The notes under the pieces were generated by a model. It was given only the letters and a program-made list of their open reading frames with translations, was not told the origin of the DNA and did no database searches. 64,000 nt of DNA from Alistipes senegalensis. Its GTDB lineage: Bacteria; Bacteroidota; Bacteroidia; Bacteroidales; Rikenellaceae. The stretch lies in NCBI GenBank assembly GCA_023664045.1, contig JAMPGH010000001.1:900487-964486 (forward strand), given 5' to 3'. Made by a program: the position numbers and the translations under genes. Below, piece after piece: positions 1 to 8,361 of the stretch (the stretch's first letter is position 1; each line of letters begins with the position of its first letter).

Positions 1-272
1 GATCCCTTGTACGAGGCGATCAGGGCGCCCCGGTGCTGATGCTGCCACCGCTTGGAGTAGTCGATCCGCACATCGCGCACGGGCTGCCGCGGACGGTCGG
101 CATGGGCCACATGGACCGTGAGCTCCATCACGCCGTCGGCCGCCAGAATGCGGGCGCGGTTGCGCTGCGAACGCTTGATGAAGTGCTCGCCCAGATCCAC
201 GACGCAGCCCCCGCGCAGAAGCTGCGCGAAGTAGCCGACCGACGGAAGATAGGATAGCGGCAGGAGGGTCAT
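1..272 (-). CDS. WbqC-like family protein, partial (C-terminus outside window)
   Basis: The minus-strand frame opens with ATG at 272 and runs off the window edge without a stop after about 90 codons. The N-terminus MTLLPLSYLPSVGYFAQLL followed by ...GEHFIKRSQRNRARI resembles the start of WbqC-like proteins, a family found beside cell-surface glycan genes and of poorly known biochemical role. No signal peptide is seen, so it is probably cytoplasmic. The start is immediately preceded by a run of nine C residues on the coding strand, which is where a ribosome-binding or leader region would lie. Family assignment rests on the first 90 residues only. Confidence 0.6.
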   Translation of the reverse strand, partial: MTLLPLSYLPSVGYFAQLLRGGCVVDLGEHFIKRSQRNRARILAADGVMELTVHVAHADRPRQPVRDVRIDYSKRWQHQHRGALIASYKG

Positions 273-277
273 TGCAA

Positions 278-286
278 GGGGGGGGG
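278..286. repeat. Nine-base G/C homopolymer just upstream of the WbqC-like start
   Basis: Nine consecutive G on the plus strand (C on the coding strand) lie five bases upstream of the ATG at 272. A tract of this length so near a start could vary by slippage and change translation; this is inference only. Confidence 0.7.
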
Positions 287-488
287 TAAAAATTAAGAAT
301 TAAAAATTGTCATTCTGAGGTGTGGAACAACGAAGAATCTACCTTAGGGATTTCAACTTGGATGCAACCTTTGCCGACGCTTCATTCGTCGGATTCCATA
401 TCCATTGATTTGGGCCGAAACGGAGATCGAAACGATTCGATGTAAAAATCGGATGATTTTCGATTTTTCATTCTTAATTTTTCATTCC
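287..488. repeat. AT-rich inverted repeat pair between WbqC-like gene and ispG
   Basis: Left arm 287-315 is built of AATTAAAAATT-type words; right arm 460-488 reads the complement (ATTCTTAATTTTTCATT). They enclose about 145 bases with no gene. The left arm runs into ATTGTCATTCTGAG, a word I associate with dispersed intergenic repeats in this phylum. The same repeat words occur at 18484-18909 and 20934-21077. Confidence 0.55.
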
Positions 489-1975
489 GAAGCCGGTTCT
501 TCCCACTCGCCGTGCTCCTTGATGAGGGCCACGAGCCGGTCGAGGGCCTCCTCCTGCGGGATGTTGCGGGCCACGACCGTGCGGCCCTTGTAGAGGGTGA
601 TGCGGCCGGGCCCGGCTCCCACGTAGCCGTAGTCGGCGTCGGCCATCTCGCCGGGACCGTTGACGATGCAGCCCATCACGCCGATCTTCAGGTTCTTCAG
701 ATGCGAGGTCCGGGACTTGATGTCGCGGAGTGTCCGTTCGATGTCGTAGAGCGTCCGCCCGCACGAGGGGCAGGCGATGTATTCGGTATGCGAGAAGCGC
801 GCACGCGCCGCCTGCAGGATCATCAGCTCCACATCGCGGATCGCGGCCGCAGCGTGGCCCGGAGCATCGATCCAGATGCCGTCGGCCAATCCGTCGAGCA
901 GCAGAGGCCCCAGATCGGCCGCCGCCTTCACGGCCAGCACGTCGAGCGACGCATCGTCGTAGCGGCGCTTGACGACCACCGGTTCGTCGGGCCGCTCCAA
1001 GTCGAGGATCGCCGCCCGCAACTCGGCCGTCGGATTGCCCGAAAGAGCCTCCAGCACGCGGAAACCCGCCATCGGCTCGTCGTGGACGATCGGCACCGCC
1101 ACCTTGCTGCGCCGCCTGTACTCCGTGGGCGAATAACGCTCGGGATGCCGCACCTCGAAGCGGCCCGGCCGTGCGGCGAAATGATCCGCCAACAGCTGCG
1201 CCACGGGGATCTCGTTCTCGGGGGCTTCGGTCAGCGAAACGCGGATCGTGTCGCCGATGCCGTCGGCCAAGAGGGCCCCGATGCCCACAGCGCTCTTGAT
1301 GCGCCCCTCCAGTCCGTTGCCGGCTTCGGTAACGCCCAGATGAATCGGATAGCGCATCCCCTCGGCCTCCATCGCCTCGACGAGCAGCCGGTAGGCGGCC
1401 ACCATCACGCGCGTGTTGCTCGACTTCATCGAGACGACGACCTGCCCGAACTCCTCCCGCCGGCAGACGCGCAGAAACTCCATCGCCGAGACCGCCATTC
1501 CCTGCGGCGTGTCGCCCCACTCGTCGAAGACGCGCTTGGCCAGCGAGCCGTGGTTGACGCCGATGCGCAGGGCGACGCCCCGCTCGCGGCACCGGGCGAT
1601 CAGCGCCTCCAGCTCCCCGCGGTCGGTGCGGAAGTTGCCGGGGTTGATGCGCACCTTGTCGACATACTGCGCAGCGATCATCGCAGCTTCGGGCAGGAAG
1701 TGGATGTCGGCGACCAGCGCGGCATCGATCCCCTCCTCGCGCACGCGGCGTGCGATGTTTTGCAGGTTCTCGGCTTCGCGCCGACCCTGCGCCGTGAGGC
1801 GGACGATCCGTCCCCCCGCCGCCGCGATCCGCCCGATCTGGGCCACGCACGCCTCCGTGTCGTCGGTGTCGGTGTTGGTCATCGACTGCACGACGACGGG
1901 CCTCTCGCCGCCGATCGCCACGCCGCCGATGCGCACCTCGCACGTGCGGCGGCGCGAATATTCCGAAAGATTCAT
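482..1975 (-). CDS. ispG: 4-hydroxy-3-methylbut-2-enyl diphosphate synthase (IspG/GcpE)
   Basis: Converts methylerythritol cyclodiphosphate to HMBPP in the non-mevalonate isoprenoid pathway, a cytoplasmic [4Fe-4S] enzyme. The N-terminus VRIGGVAIGGERPVVVQSM is the family signature. The cluster ligands are visible near the C-terminus as ACPSCGRT and GVMGCIVNGPGE with the conserved glutamate. At 497 residues it is longer than the roughly 370-residue enterobacterial form because of a middle insert (about residues 245-395), as in the long form of Bacteroidetes, chlamydiae and plants, though I believe those are usually nearer 600. The ATG at 1975 lies about 25 bases after the expected transcription start of the promoter at 2008-2039. 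Confidence 0.95.
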   Translation of the reverse strand: MNLSEYSRRRTCEVRIGGVAIGGERPVVVQSMTNTDTDDTEACVAQIGRIAAAGGRIVRLTAQGRREAENLQNIARRVREEGIDAALVADIHFLPEAAMIAAQYVDKVRINPGNFRTDRGELEALIARCRERGVALRIGVNHGSLAKRVFDEWGDTPQGMAVSAMEFLRVCRREEFGQVVVSMKSSNTRVMVAAYRLLVEAMEAEGMRYPIHLGVTEAGNGLEGRIKSAVGIGALLADGIGDTIRVSLTEAPENEIPVAQLLADHFAARPGRFEVRHPERYSPTEYRRRSKVAVPIVHDEPMAGFRVLEALSGNPTAELRAAILDLERPDEPVVVKRRYDDASLDVLAVKAAADLGPLLLDGLADGIWIDAPGHAAAAIRDVELMILQAARARFSHTEYIACPSCGRTLYDIERTLRDIKSRTSHLKNLKIGVMGCIVNGPGEMADADYGYVGAGPGRITLYKGRTVVARNIPQEEALDRLVALIKEHGEWEEPASE

Positions 1976-2007
1976 CGTTGCTCGGGTTTTTGCTCCTTTT
2001 TACTCCG

Positions 2008-2039
2008 CAAAAGTAACGCAAAGCGCCGCGAATGCCAAA
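2008..2039 (-). promoter_or_regulatory. Promoter of ispG
   Basis: On the minus strand TTTG (2039-2036), then 20 bases, then TACTTTTG (2015-2008), matching the Bacteroidetes -33/-7 consensus. It points at the ispG start at 1975. Confidence 0.7.
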
Positions 2040-2054
2040 TTTATCCCCGGCGGG

Positions 2055-2085
2055 TTTGCTTTTTCGGCCGAAAATATTTAACTTG
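2055..2085 (+). promoter_or_regulatory. Promoter of the lipoprotein gene at 2117
   Basis: TTTG (2055-2058), 20 bases, then TAACTTG (2079-2085), a -7 box one base short of TAnnTTTG. The ATG follows 32 bases after the box. Confidence 0.5.
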
Positions 2086-2116
2086 CAGGCAGATAACCCC
2101 GAAAATCGGCCGAACC

Positions 2117-2575
2117 ATGAAACGGAAACTCTACCTGCTGCTGCTCTCGGCGCTCGGCTTCTCGACGGCCTGCAGCGAGAAGAACGACGAACCCAATCAA
2201 GTGTGCATGTACGGCACGCCGCGCATCGACTTCCGGATTCAAGGCAAGGTAACCGACCGGGCCGGCAATCCGGTTCCCGGCATCGAGGTGCGCAACGAAG
2301 ACCGCAGCTACGGCTACGGCAACACGACCCTCACCGACAAGGCGGGGATGTACGACCTGACGGGCAGCGCTTTCTTCACCGAGGTCGACCTGTCGTTCCA
2401 CGACATCGACGGCGCGCAGAACGGGGGCGACTTCGAGACGGAGACCCTCTCCGTGAAATTCGCTGCCGAAGAACAGACCGCCCCCGGCGACGACGACTGG
2501 TTCAACGGTGCCTACGTCCGCAAGGGCGCCGACGTCGCACTCACCGAAAAGAGCGCCCCGGAAGAGGAGGAGTAA
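2117..2575 (+). CDS. Putative lipoprotein resembling radical-SAM-associated lipoproteins
   Basis: A 152-residue protein with a lipoprotein signal peptide (LLLLSALGFSTACSEK, lipobox Cys about residue 19). The mature part begins with a YGTPRIDF segment and then a CarboxypepD-regulatory-like beta fold (QGKVTDRAGNPVPGIEV...). The YGTP-x-x-DF plus KVTDxxGxPIPGI pattern is what I recall for a family of Bacteroidetes lipoproteins encoded next to radical SAM/SPASM maturases. No radical SAM gene of that type is adjacent here, so the gene appears to stand alone. The C-terminus is very acidic. The start at 2117 is set by the promoter at 2055-2085. It is followed by a strong terminator. Confidence 0.7.
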   Translation: MKRKLYLLLLSALGFSTACSEKNDEPNQVCMYGTPRIDFRIQGKVTDRAGNPVPGIEVRNEDRSYGYGNTTLTDKAGMYDLTGSAFFTEVDLSFHDIDGAQNGGDFETETLSVKFAAEEQTAPGDDDWFNGAYVRKGADVALTEKSAPEEEE

Positions 2576-2597
2576 CCGCTTGTCCCGGAAGAACCCG

Positions 2598-2625
2598 GCC
2601 GGATGCACACCGCATCCGGCTTTTT
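2598..2625 (+). terminator. Rho-independent terminator after the lipoprotein gene
   Basis: A perfect nine-base stem GCCGGATGC/GCATCCGGC with a five-base loop is followed by TTTTT. Confidence 0.9.
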
Positions 2626-2653
2626 CATGCCCCTGCCATCGGCGATGCCGGAT

Positions 2654-2692
2654 CTCCCGCTCGCCACCCTGCTAAGAGCAGGGTTTTATGAA
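2654..2692 (+). repeat. 39-bp exact repeat with AAG-loop stem-loop (copy 1)
   Basis: The 39 bases 2654-2692 are identical to 51161-51199. They contain the stem-loop CCCTGCT-AAG-AGCAGGG (2667-2683) followed by TTTTAT. Related stem-loops with compensatory changes are at 50043-50059 and 58500-58516. In copies 1 and 2 the repeat lies upstream of a palindromic promoter array. Confidence 0.85.
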
Positions 2693-2762
2693 TTGACTTT
2701 TCAACCTTCGCTTTTCGCTTTATTCTTTGTAATCTTTGACTTAGGTCTTAAATACTCCCGCT

Positions 2763-2887
2763 CTGCAAAATGCAAGCGAGCTTGCTTTTGCCCTCGACTT
2801 TTTCTATCTTTGGCTGCGCCGAAGATAGGCTGCGTCTCGGCAATGCTCAAATTGATTTGGCATTGCCCTCGCTTATCCGTATCTTTG
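2763..2887 (+). promoter_or_regulatory. Tandem palindromic promoter elements upstream of recG
   Basis: Two units lie head to tail. Unit 1 has the nested inverted repeat GCAAAA...TTTTGC with GCAAGC/GCTTGC inside (2765-2791), then CCTCG and a -7 box TATCTTTG (2805-2812). Unit 2 has GGCAATGC/GCATTGCC with CAAAT/ATTTG inside (2839-2867), then CCTCGCTTATCCG and TATCTTTG (2880-2887). In unit 2 the -33 TTTG (2856-2859) sits within the right palindrome arm, 20 bases before the -7 box. Equivalent arrays occur at 51262-51408 and 58352-58480. Confidence 0.7.
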
Positions 2888-2897
2888 CCCTGTGAAC

Positions 2898-5000
2898 ATG
2901 CTGGAGAGCAATATTCAGTACGTGCCGGGCGTGGGCGAAGCGCGGGCCAAGCTCCTCGATCAGGAGCTGCACGTCCGCACCGTGGGCGACATGCTGCGCC
3001 ACTTCCCCACCCGCTACATCGACCGGACGAAGATCTACCGCATCGCCGAAATCGCGGAGGAGGGGCCGACCCTCGTGCAGTTCCGGGCCCGCGTCGTGGG
3101 GGTCTCCTACGCCGGCGAAGGCCGCAAGCGCCGCTTCACGGTGCGGGTGCAGGACCCCTCGGGATCGGCCGAGCTGGTGTGGTTTCAGGGCATCAAGTGG
3201 ATCGAGAAACGCATCGAGCAAGGCCGCGAATACCTCGTCTTCGGCCGTCCCTCGTTTTACCGCGGCGAACTTTCGATGGCCCACCCCGAAGTGGAGACCA
3301 TAGAACAGGCTCTCTCGCGCAAGCCCGAAAGCGGCATGCAGGGCATCTACCCCTCGACCGAAAAGCTCTCGAACGTGCTGGGCACCAAAGGCATGTACCG
3401 GATCATCTGCGAGGCGTGGCAGCTGGCGAAAAACCAGATCGAAGAGCTGCTGCCCGAGGCGATGCGCCGGCAGTACGGGCTCATGCCGCTGCGCGAAGCC
3501 TACTACAACATCCACTTCCCGCAGTCGCCCGAGGCGCTGCGGCAGGCGCAGTACCGGCTGAAGTTCGACGAGCTCTTGGGCGTGCAGCTCAACGTGCAGG
3601 CGCGCCGCACGGCCCGCATGACCAAGAGCGACGGATTCCTCTTTCCGAAAGTCGGGGGCGTCTTCAATACGTTCTACACCGAGAAGCTGCCCTTTCCCCT
3701 CACGGGAGCGCAGAAACGCGTCATCCGGGAGATCCGCAACGACACGATCACGGGATTCCAGATGAACCGCCTGCTGCAGGGCGACGTGGGCAGCGGCAAG
3801 ACTTTGGTGGCCCTGATGTCGATGCTGCTGGCCGTGGACAACGGCTATCAGGCCTGCATGATGGCCCCCACGGAGATTCTGGCGCGCCAGCACTACGCCA
3901 CCTTCACGCGCATGCTGGAGGGGCTGGAGGTACGGGTGGCCATCCTGACGGGTTCGTCGAAGCAGCGCGAACGCCGCCGTGCCCTCGAAGGGATCGCCTC
4001 GGGCGAGGTGCAGATCCTCATCGGCACGCACGCCCTGATCGAAGACCGCGTGCAGTTCGCCAACTTAGGATTCGTGGTCATCGACGAACAGCACCGCTTC
4101 GGCGTCGAGCAGCGGGCCCGCCTCTGGACGAAGAACCGCCAGCCGCCCCACGTTCTGGTGATGACCGCCACGCCCATTCCGCGGACGCTGGCCATGACCC
4201 TCTACGGCGATCTCGACGTCTCCATAATCGACGAGCTGCCCCCGGGCCGCAAGCCGATCAAAACCGTGCACTACACCGATGCGGCGCGCCTGCGGCTCTT
4301 CGGATTCATGAAGCAGGAGATCAGGAAGGGGCGGCAAGTCTACGTGGTATACCCCCTGATCAAGGAGTCGGAGTCGATGGACTACAAGGACCTCACGGAC
4401 GGCTACGAGTCCATCTCGCGCGACTTCCCGCTGCCCGAATACGTAACGACGATCTGCCACGGCAAGATGAAACCCGCCGACAAGGAGGAGTCGATGCGCC
4501 AGTTCAAGGCGGGCGAAGCCCACATCATGGTCGCCACCTCGGTGATCGAAGTGGGCGTCGACGTGCCCAACGCCACGGTCATGGTGATCGAGTCGGCCGA
4601 GCGCTTCGGACTCTCGCAGCTCCACCAGCTGCGCGGACGCGTGGGCCGCGGCGGCGAACAGTCCTACTGCATCCTCATGTCGGGCGTGAAGCTCTCGAAG
4701 GAGGGCCGGGCGCGGCTCGACGCCATGTGCGAGACCAACGACGGATTCCGCCTGGCGGAACTCGACCTCAAGCTGCGGGGCGCCGGCGACGTGAACGGCA
4801 CGATGCAGAGCGGCATGGCCTTCGACCTGCGGATCGCCAACCCCACGGCCGACGTGCAGATCCTGACTCTCTCGCGCGAGGTGGCCATCGAGATCCTCTC
4901 CGCCGATCCCGAGCTGGCACGACCCGAAAACCGAGGTCTCGAAGAGCTGCGCCGCAACTATTCGGGGCGCCGCGAAACCGATTTTTCGCGAATATCGTAG
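2898..5000 (+). CDS. recG: ATP-dependent DNA helicase RecG
   Basis: Superfamily 2 helicase that remodels stalled replication forks and Holliday junctions. The N-terminal wedge/OB region starts at NIQYVPGVGEARAKLL; Walker A is GDVGSGKT near residue 297; the DExH-type motif is VIDEQHRFG near residue 395; motif III is TATPIPRTL; motif VI is QLRGRVGRG. The length of about 700 residues is normal for RecG. A GTG at 2892 is in frame, but the -7 box ends at 2887, so ATG 2898 fits the N-terminus of relatives better. Either start leaves almost no leader. The gene stands after two promoter repeats and is followed at 58 bases by a DUF3108 gene. Confidence 0.96.
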   Translation: MLESNIQYVPGVGEARAKLLDQELHVRTVGDMLRHFPTRYIDRTKIYRIAEIAEEGPTLVQFRARVVGVSYAGEGRKRRFTVRVQDPSGSAELVWFQGIKWIEKRIEQGREYLVFGRPSFYRGELSMAHPEVETIEQALSRKPESGMQGIYPSTEKLSNVLGTKGMYRIICEAWQLAKNQIEELLPEAMRRQYGLMPLREAYYNIHFPQSPEALRQAQYRLKFDELLGVQLNVQARRTARMTKSDGFLFPKVGGVFNTFYTEKLPFPLTGAQKRVIREIRNDTITGFQMNRLLQGDVGSGKTLVALMSMLLAVDNGYQACMMAPTEILARQHYATFTRMLEGLEVRVAILTGSSKQRERRRALEGIASGEVQILIGTHALIEDRVQFANLGFVVIDEQHRFGVEQRARLWTKNRQPPHVLVMTATPIPRTLAMTLYGDLDVSIIDELPPGRKPIKTVHYTDAARLRLFGFMKQEIRKGRQVYVVYPLIKESESMDYKDLTDGYESISRDFPLPEYVTTICHGKMKPADKEESMRQFKAGEAHIMVATSVIEVGVDVPNATVMVIESAERFGLSQLHQLRGRVGRGGEQSYCILMSGVKLSKEGRARLDAMCETNDGFRLAELDLKLRGAGDVNGTMQSGMAFDLRIANPTADVQILTLSREVAIEILSADPELARPENRGLEELRRNYSGRRETDFSRIS

Positions 5001-5057
5001 CCCGGACCGCACGATTCCGCGCGATTGGAACGTTCCTTGATGATAAAACCGTTGCCT

Positions 5058-5855
5058 ATGAAACGCTTGCTTCTTTTCCTGTCGCTTCTCCCGCTCTGCG
5101 GGCCGCTCCGCGCCCAGCTCTACCACCCGGGCGAAGAGCTCTTCTACCGCATCAGCTACAAGGCCAAGATGTTCCCCAACACCGAAGTAGGAGCCGTGGA
5201 GATGACGACGAGCGAAACGACGCTCGACGGCCGGGAGTACTACTTGGTCCGGGGCGTGGGCCGCACGCTGCCCACCTACCGGTGGTTTTACAACATGGAG
5301 GATGTCTATCAGGTGTGGATCGACCCCGCGACCCTGCGCACCGAGCGCTTCGAGAGCAACCTCCGCGAGGGCGACTACACCTTCGAAAGCACGTTCGACT
5401 ACCGCTGGGCCGACTCGACGGTGCATACCCGCTGGCGTAGCCGCCAGCGCCCCTTCGCCGAGAAAGAGCTGCCCCTCACGCCCGAGAGCATGGACGCCAT
5501 TTCGCTCTTCTTCAACATGCGCACGGCCCGGGCCGACGATTTCAGCGAGGGGCGGCCCGAGACGCTGCAAATGGTTCTGCAGGACACGATCCGCCATATC
5601 CGCTACCGTTTCTTAGGCCGCGAGACGAAGAAGATCCGCAACATGGGCAAGTTCAACACCCTGAAGTTCGACTGCCAGTTAGGCACTTCGGAGGGCTACT
5701 CGTTCACCGACGGCACGGTCTTCACGATCTGGATCTCGGACGACGAGAACAAGATTCCGCTCTACATCGAATCGCCCGTGCGCGTAGGCTCGATCAACGG
5801 CTACCTCTCGGGCTACAAGAATCTCAAATATCCCCTGAGCAGCCGCATCAAATAA
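5058..5855 (+). CDS. DUF3108 domain-containing exported protein
   Basis: A 265-residue protein with a cleavable signal peptide (KRLLLFLSLLPLCGPLRAQ) and a mature domain of the DUF3108 type, a periplasmic or outer-membrane-facing beta-rich fold of unknown function (LYHPGEELFYRISYKAKMF start, PLYIESPVRVGSINGYL end). Two in-frame ATG codons lie upstream at 5025 and 5040, but the one at 5058 directly begins the signal peptide. It lies on the same strand as recG with a 57-base gap and no visible terminator between, so co-transcription is possible. No catalytic motif can be pointed out. Confidence 0.85.
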   Translation: MKRLLLFLSLLPLCGPLRAQLYHPGEELFYRISYKAKMFPNTEVGAVEMTTSETTLDGREYYLVRGVGRTLPTYRWFYNMEDVYQVWIDPATLRTERFESNLREGDYTFESTFDYRWADSTVHTRWRSRQRPFAEKELPLTPESMDAISLFFNMRTARADDFSEGRPETLQMVLQDTIRHIRYRFLGRETKKIRNMGKFNTLKFDCQLGTSEGYSFTDGTVFTIWISDDENKIPLYIESPVRVGSINGYLSGYKNLKYPLSSRIK

Positions 5856-5919
5856 GAGGGAGGGGAGCGCCGCACGCTCCCCTCCCCCGTCTTCTACGCC
5901 CCTCGTCTACCGCCCTCTT

Positions 5920-7707
5920 TTACCGCTCCCGGAAGACGATCGAACCGCCGAGGCGGGCCGGACGTTCCGCCGGATCGGGCAGCAGCCCGACAACGCTCCG
6001 CGTCCGCGCCGAGGCATGAATCGGATACGAGATCACGGGCATCCGGTCCTTCTCGATCCAATAGGCGGCCAGCGCATAGTACCAGTCTTGCTCGGTCGCG
6101 AAATCCCCGGGGCACATCGCAGAGTCGTCGAACTCCACGTCGGGCACGAAGCCGTCGGAATAGTCGCGGAAACCCTCGCGGTTCTCCGAATAGAAGGTGA
6201 TGGGCATGAAGGTATAGGGTTCGTTGTCGACGATGTAGTCGACGAAACCCTCCATGCCGACATTCTTGCCGTTGGTCCGCATGCCGATCAGCCGGACTTC
6301 GACGCCCATACCGCGCAGACCGTTGATTATCAGCTTGCTGGCCGACGCCGCACTCTCGGAGCAGATCACGTAGATGCGTTTGAGCCCCAGCGCCGACCCG
6401 AGCCCGTCGGCGATGGGCTGGTAGACCCCGTTGCCGTCGGGCACGGCGTTGCTGCCGATGCGGTAGACGCCGGCCTCCTCGCGCTTCATGCGCTGCGCAT
6501 TGTAGGTCATCCGGCAATAGACTTCATCCTTGAAAGCGTCGCCGACGATCAACGTCGCCAGCAGCGTACTCGACCGTACGGAACCGCCGCTGTTGTAACG
6601 CAGGTCGAGGATCAGCTCCTCGGCGCCGCGGAATCCCTCGAACGCCGCGATGAGCTCCCGGTCCTGCAGGCTGTCGAAGCCCATGTAGAGCAGATAGGCC
6701 ACCTTCTTGCCGCCCACGGTCAGCATCTCGCTCCGGTAGATGGCCGGATCGACGAACTTCTCGGACGAGATCGTTACCTCGGGCAGCGGCTCCAGTCCCG
6801 CGATCTTGCCTTCGGACAAGATCACCCGGTTGGGCAGCACCCGCACCGAAGTGCCGTAATAGAGCTGCTGCATGAGCTCGGCGTAGTTGAGCATCGTTAC
6901 CTTGCGGCCGCCGACCTCCGTGATGAACATGCCGCGCCGAAGACCCGCCCGATCCGCCGAGGTGCCGGGGGCGACGCTGAAGACCACGATTCCCATTTCC
7001 GAAACGCCCTCCAGAGAAGCGCCGGCCAGCCTGTGCAGGCCCGTTTCGGTTACTTCGTCGCCCACCGAGCGCGTCGCTGCGCGGCTCTGCCCGTCGGGAT
7101 CGGGCCCCAGCACGTAGGAGTAGAAATACTTCCGTTTGCCGTCGGCCCAGTGGCCGTCGTCGTAGTTGAGCGGGCGTCCGGCGCCGTCTTTCCGGGTCGC
7201 CACGAAGTTGAGCATCGACTGCAGGAAAGCCTCGTAACCCATGCCGTAGTCGGGCTCGAAATCGGCCAGCGGCTCGTTCCACAGGTAGCACTCCTTCATG
7301 TAGTCGTACATCCACTCGTCGGCCTGCGAATAATCCCCCTCCTCGGCCTGCTGCGTAATCCGGAAGATCGCGGGCATGGAATAACCGGCCACGTAGACCG
7401 CCACGTCGGTCGTGCGGCGGGCTCCCGTCCCGTTCTCCGTCGTAACGACGTTCAGCATGCGCTGGCCCGCAGCGCCCGACCCGGGCGAGACGCTGCACCA
7501 CGCGGCGTCGCTGACGGCCTGCCAGCTGCCGGCAGCCCGAAAAGAAAAGGTGTGGGTCTGGCCCGAAGCCCGGCTGCGGACCTCCGCATCCCACGTATGA
7601 TCGGAGATACCCGTGTTTTCGCCCTCGGAGAGGGTGTCGTCGCTGCCGCAGGCGGCGAAGCACGCAGCGGCGAAAAGCAGAAATATCGCGAATCGTTTCA
7701 TAGTCAT
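5920..7707 (-). CDS. Lipoprotein S41-family (C-terminal processing) peptidase with BACON-like and PDZ domains
   Basis: A 595-residue exported lipoprotein (AIFLLFAAACFAACGSDD, lipobox near residue 20). The order is a BACON-like beta domain (about residues 40-125, WQAVSDAAWCSVSPGSG), an S41 N-terminal helical region, a PDZ-like segment (MGIVVFSVAPGTSADRAGL), and the S41 peptidase core. The nucleophile serine lies in ICSESAASASKL, followed by LIGMRTNGKNVGM. Such lipoproteins are common on Bacteroidetes surfaces; the substrate is unknown. The ATG at 7707 overlaps the nth stop as ATGA; a second ATG at 7701 gives the same signal peptide. It is probably the last gene of a helicase-nth-peptidase run. 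Confidence 0.88.
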   Translation of the reverse strand: MTMKRFAIFLLFAAACFAACGSDDTLSEGENTGISDHTWDAEVRSRASGQTHTFSFRAAGSWQAVSDAAWCSVSPGSGAAGQRMLNVVTTENGTGARRTTDVAVYVAGYSMPAIFRITQQAEEGDYSQADEWMYDYMKECYLWNEPLADFEPDYGMGYEAFLQSMLNFVATRKDGAGRPLNYDDGHWADGKRKYFYSYVLGPDPDGQSRAATRSVGDEVTETGLHRLAGASLEGVSEMGIVVFSVAPGTSADRAGLRRGMFITEVGGRKVTMLNYAELMQQLYYGTSVRVLPNRVILSEGKIAGLEPLPEVTISSEKFVDPAIYRSEMLTVGGKKVAYLLYMGFDSLQDRELIAAFEGFRGAEELILDLRYNSGGSVRSSTLLATLIVGDAFKDEVYCRMTYNAQRMKREEAGVYRIGSNAVPDGNGVYQPIADGLGSALGLKRIYVICSESAASASKLIINGLRGMGVEVRLIGMRTNGKNVGMEGFVDYIVDNEPYTFMPITFYSENREGFRDYSDGFVPDVEFDDSAMCPGDFATEQDWYYALAAYWIEKDRMPVISYPIHASARTRSVVGLLPDPAERPARLGGSIVFRER

Positions 7708-8351
7708 CGTTTTTTGTGTTCGGCGGCATACTTGCGGCACCACGCCGCGATGCCGCAGTCGTCGCATTGCGGATTGCGGGCCATGCAGACGTAGCGGCCG
7801 TGGAGGATCAGCCAGTGGTGCGCCACGGGAAGCAGGTGGCCGGGAATGTTCTTTTCCAGCGCCCGCTCGGTCTGCAGCGGCGTCTTGGAGCCCGTCGTCA
7901 GGCCGATGCGCTCCGAGACGCGGAAGACGTGCGTATCGACGGGCATCACCTCGCGCTGCCACAGCACGGCGCCCAGCACGTTGGCCGTCTTGCGGCCCAC
8001 GCCCGGCAGCCGCTGCATGGCGTCCAGATCGGCCGGCACCTCGCCGCCGAACTCGTCGCACAACATCCGCGCCATGCCGGCCAGATTCTTCGCCTTGTTG
8101 TTCGGGTAGGAGATGCTGCGGATGTAGGGGTAGATCTCCTCGGCCGTGGCGGCGGCCATCGCCTGCGGCGTGGGGAAGCGCTCGAAGAGGGCGGGCGTGG
8201 TCATGTTGACCCGCTTGTCGGTGCACTGCGCCGAGAGAATCACGGCTACCAAGAGCTGGTAGGGATCCTCGTAGCGGAGCTCGCTTTCGGCCACGGGCAT
8301 GTGCTCGGAGAACCACGCGATGATGCCGTCGTAACGTTGTCGGAGTGTCAT
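7704..8351 (-). CDS. nth: Endonuclease III
   Basis: Bifunctional DNA glycosylase/AP lyase of base-excision repair, 215 residues. The helix-hairpin-helix is LPGVGRKTANVL with catalytic Lys121; the catalytic Asp139 is in PVDTHVFRV. The [4Fe-4S] ligands are Cys189, Cys196, Cys199 and Cys205 with the classical C-x6-C-x2-C-x5-C spacing. It starts 10 bases after the stop of the upstream UvrD-type helicase and overlaps the next gene by ATGA, so the three genes are probably co-transcribed and this pairing links two repair functions. Confidence 0.97.
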   Translation of the reverse strand: MTLRQRYDGIIAWFSEHMPVAESELRYEDPYQLLVAVILSAQCTDKRVNMTTPALFERFPTPQAMAAATAEEIYPYIRSISYPNNKAKNLAGMARMLCDEFGGEVPADLDAMQRLPGVGRKTANVLGAVLWQREVMPVDTHVFRVSERIGLTTGSKTPLQTERALEKNIPGHLLPVAHHWLILHGRYVCMARNPQCDDCGIAAWCRKYAAEHKKR

Positions 8352-8361
8352 GGTCGGGTTT

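Noticed and set aside
512..2116. N-terminal extension of the lipoprotein gene at 2117
   Set aside because: This part is antisense to ispG and has the composition of a complement; the real protein starts with a signal peptide at 2117.
2603..5440. A 945-codon plus-strand frame over recG
   Set aside because: It overlaps recG in another frame, begins in a terminator loop and is Arg/Pro/Gly-rich with no motif.
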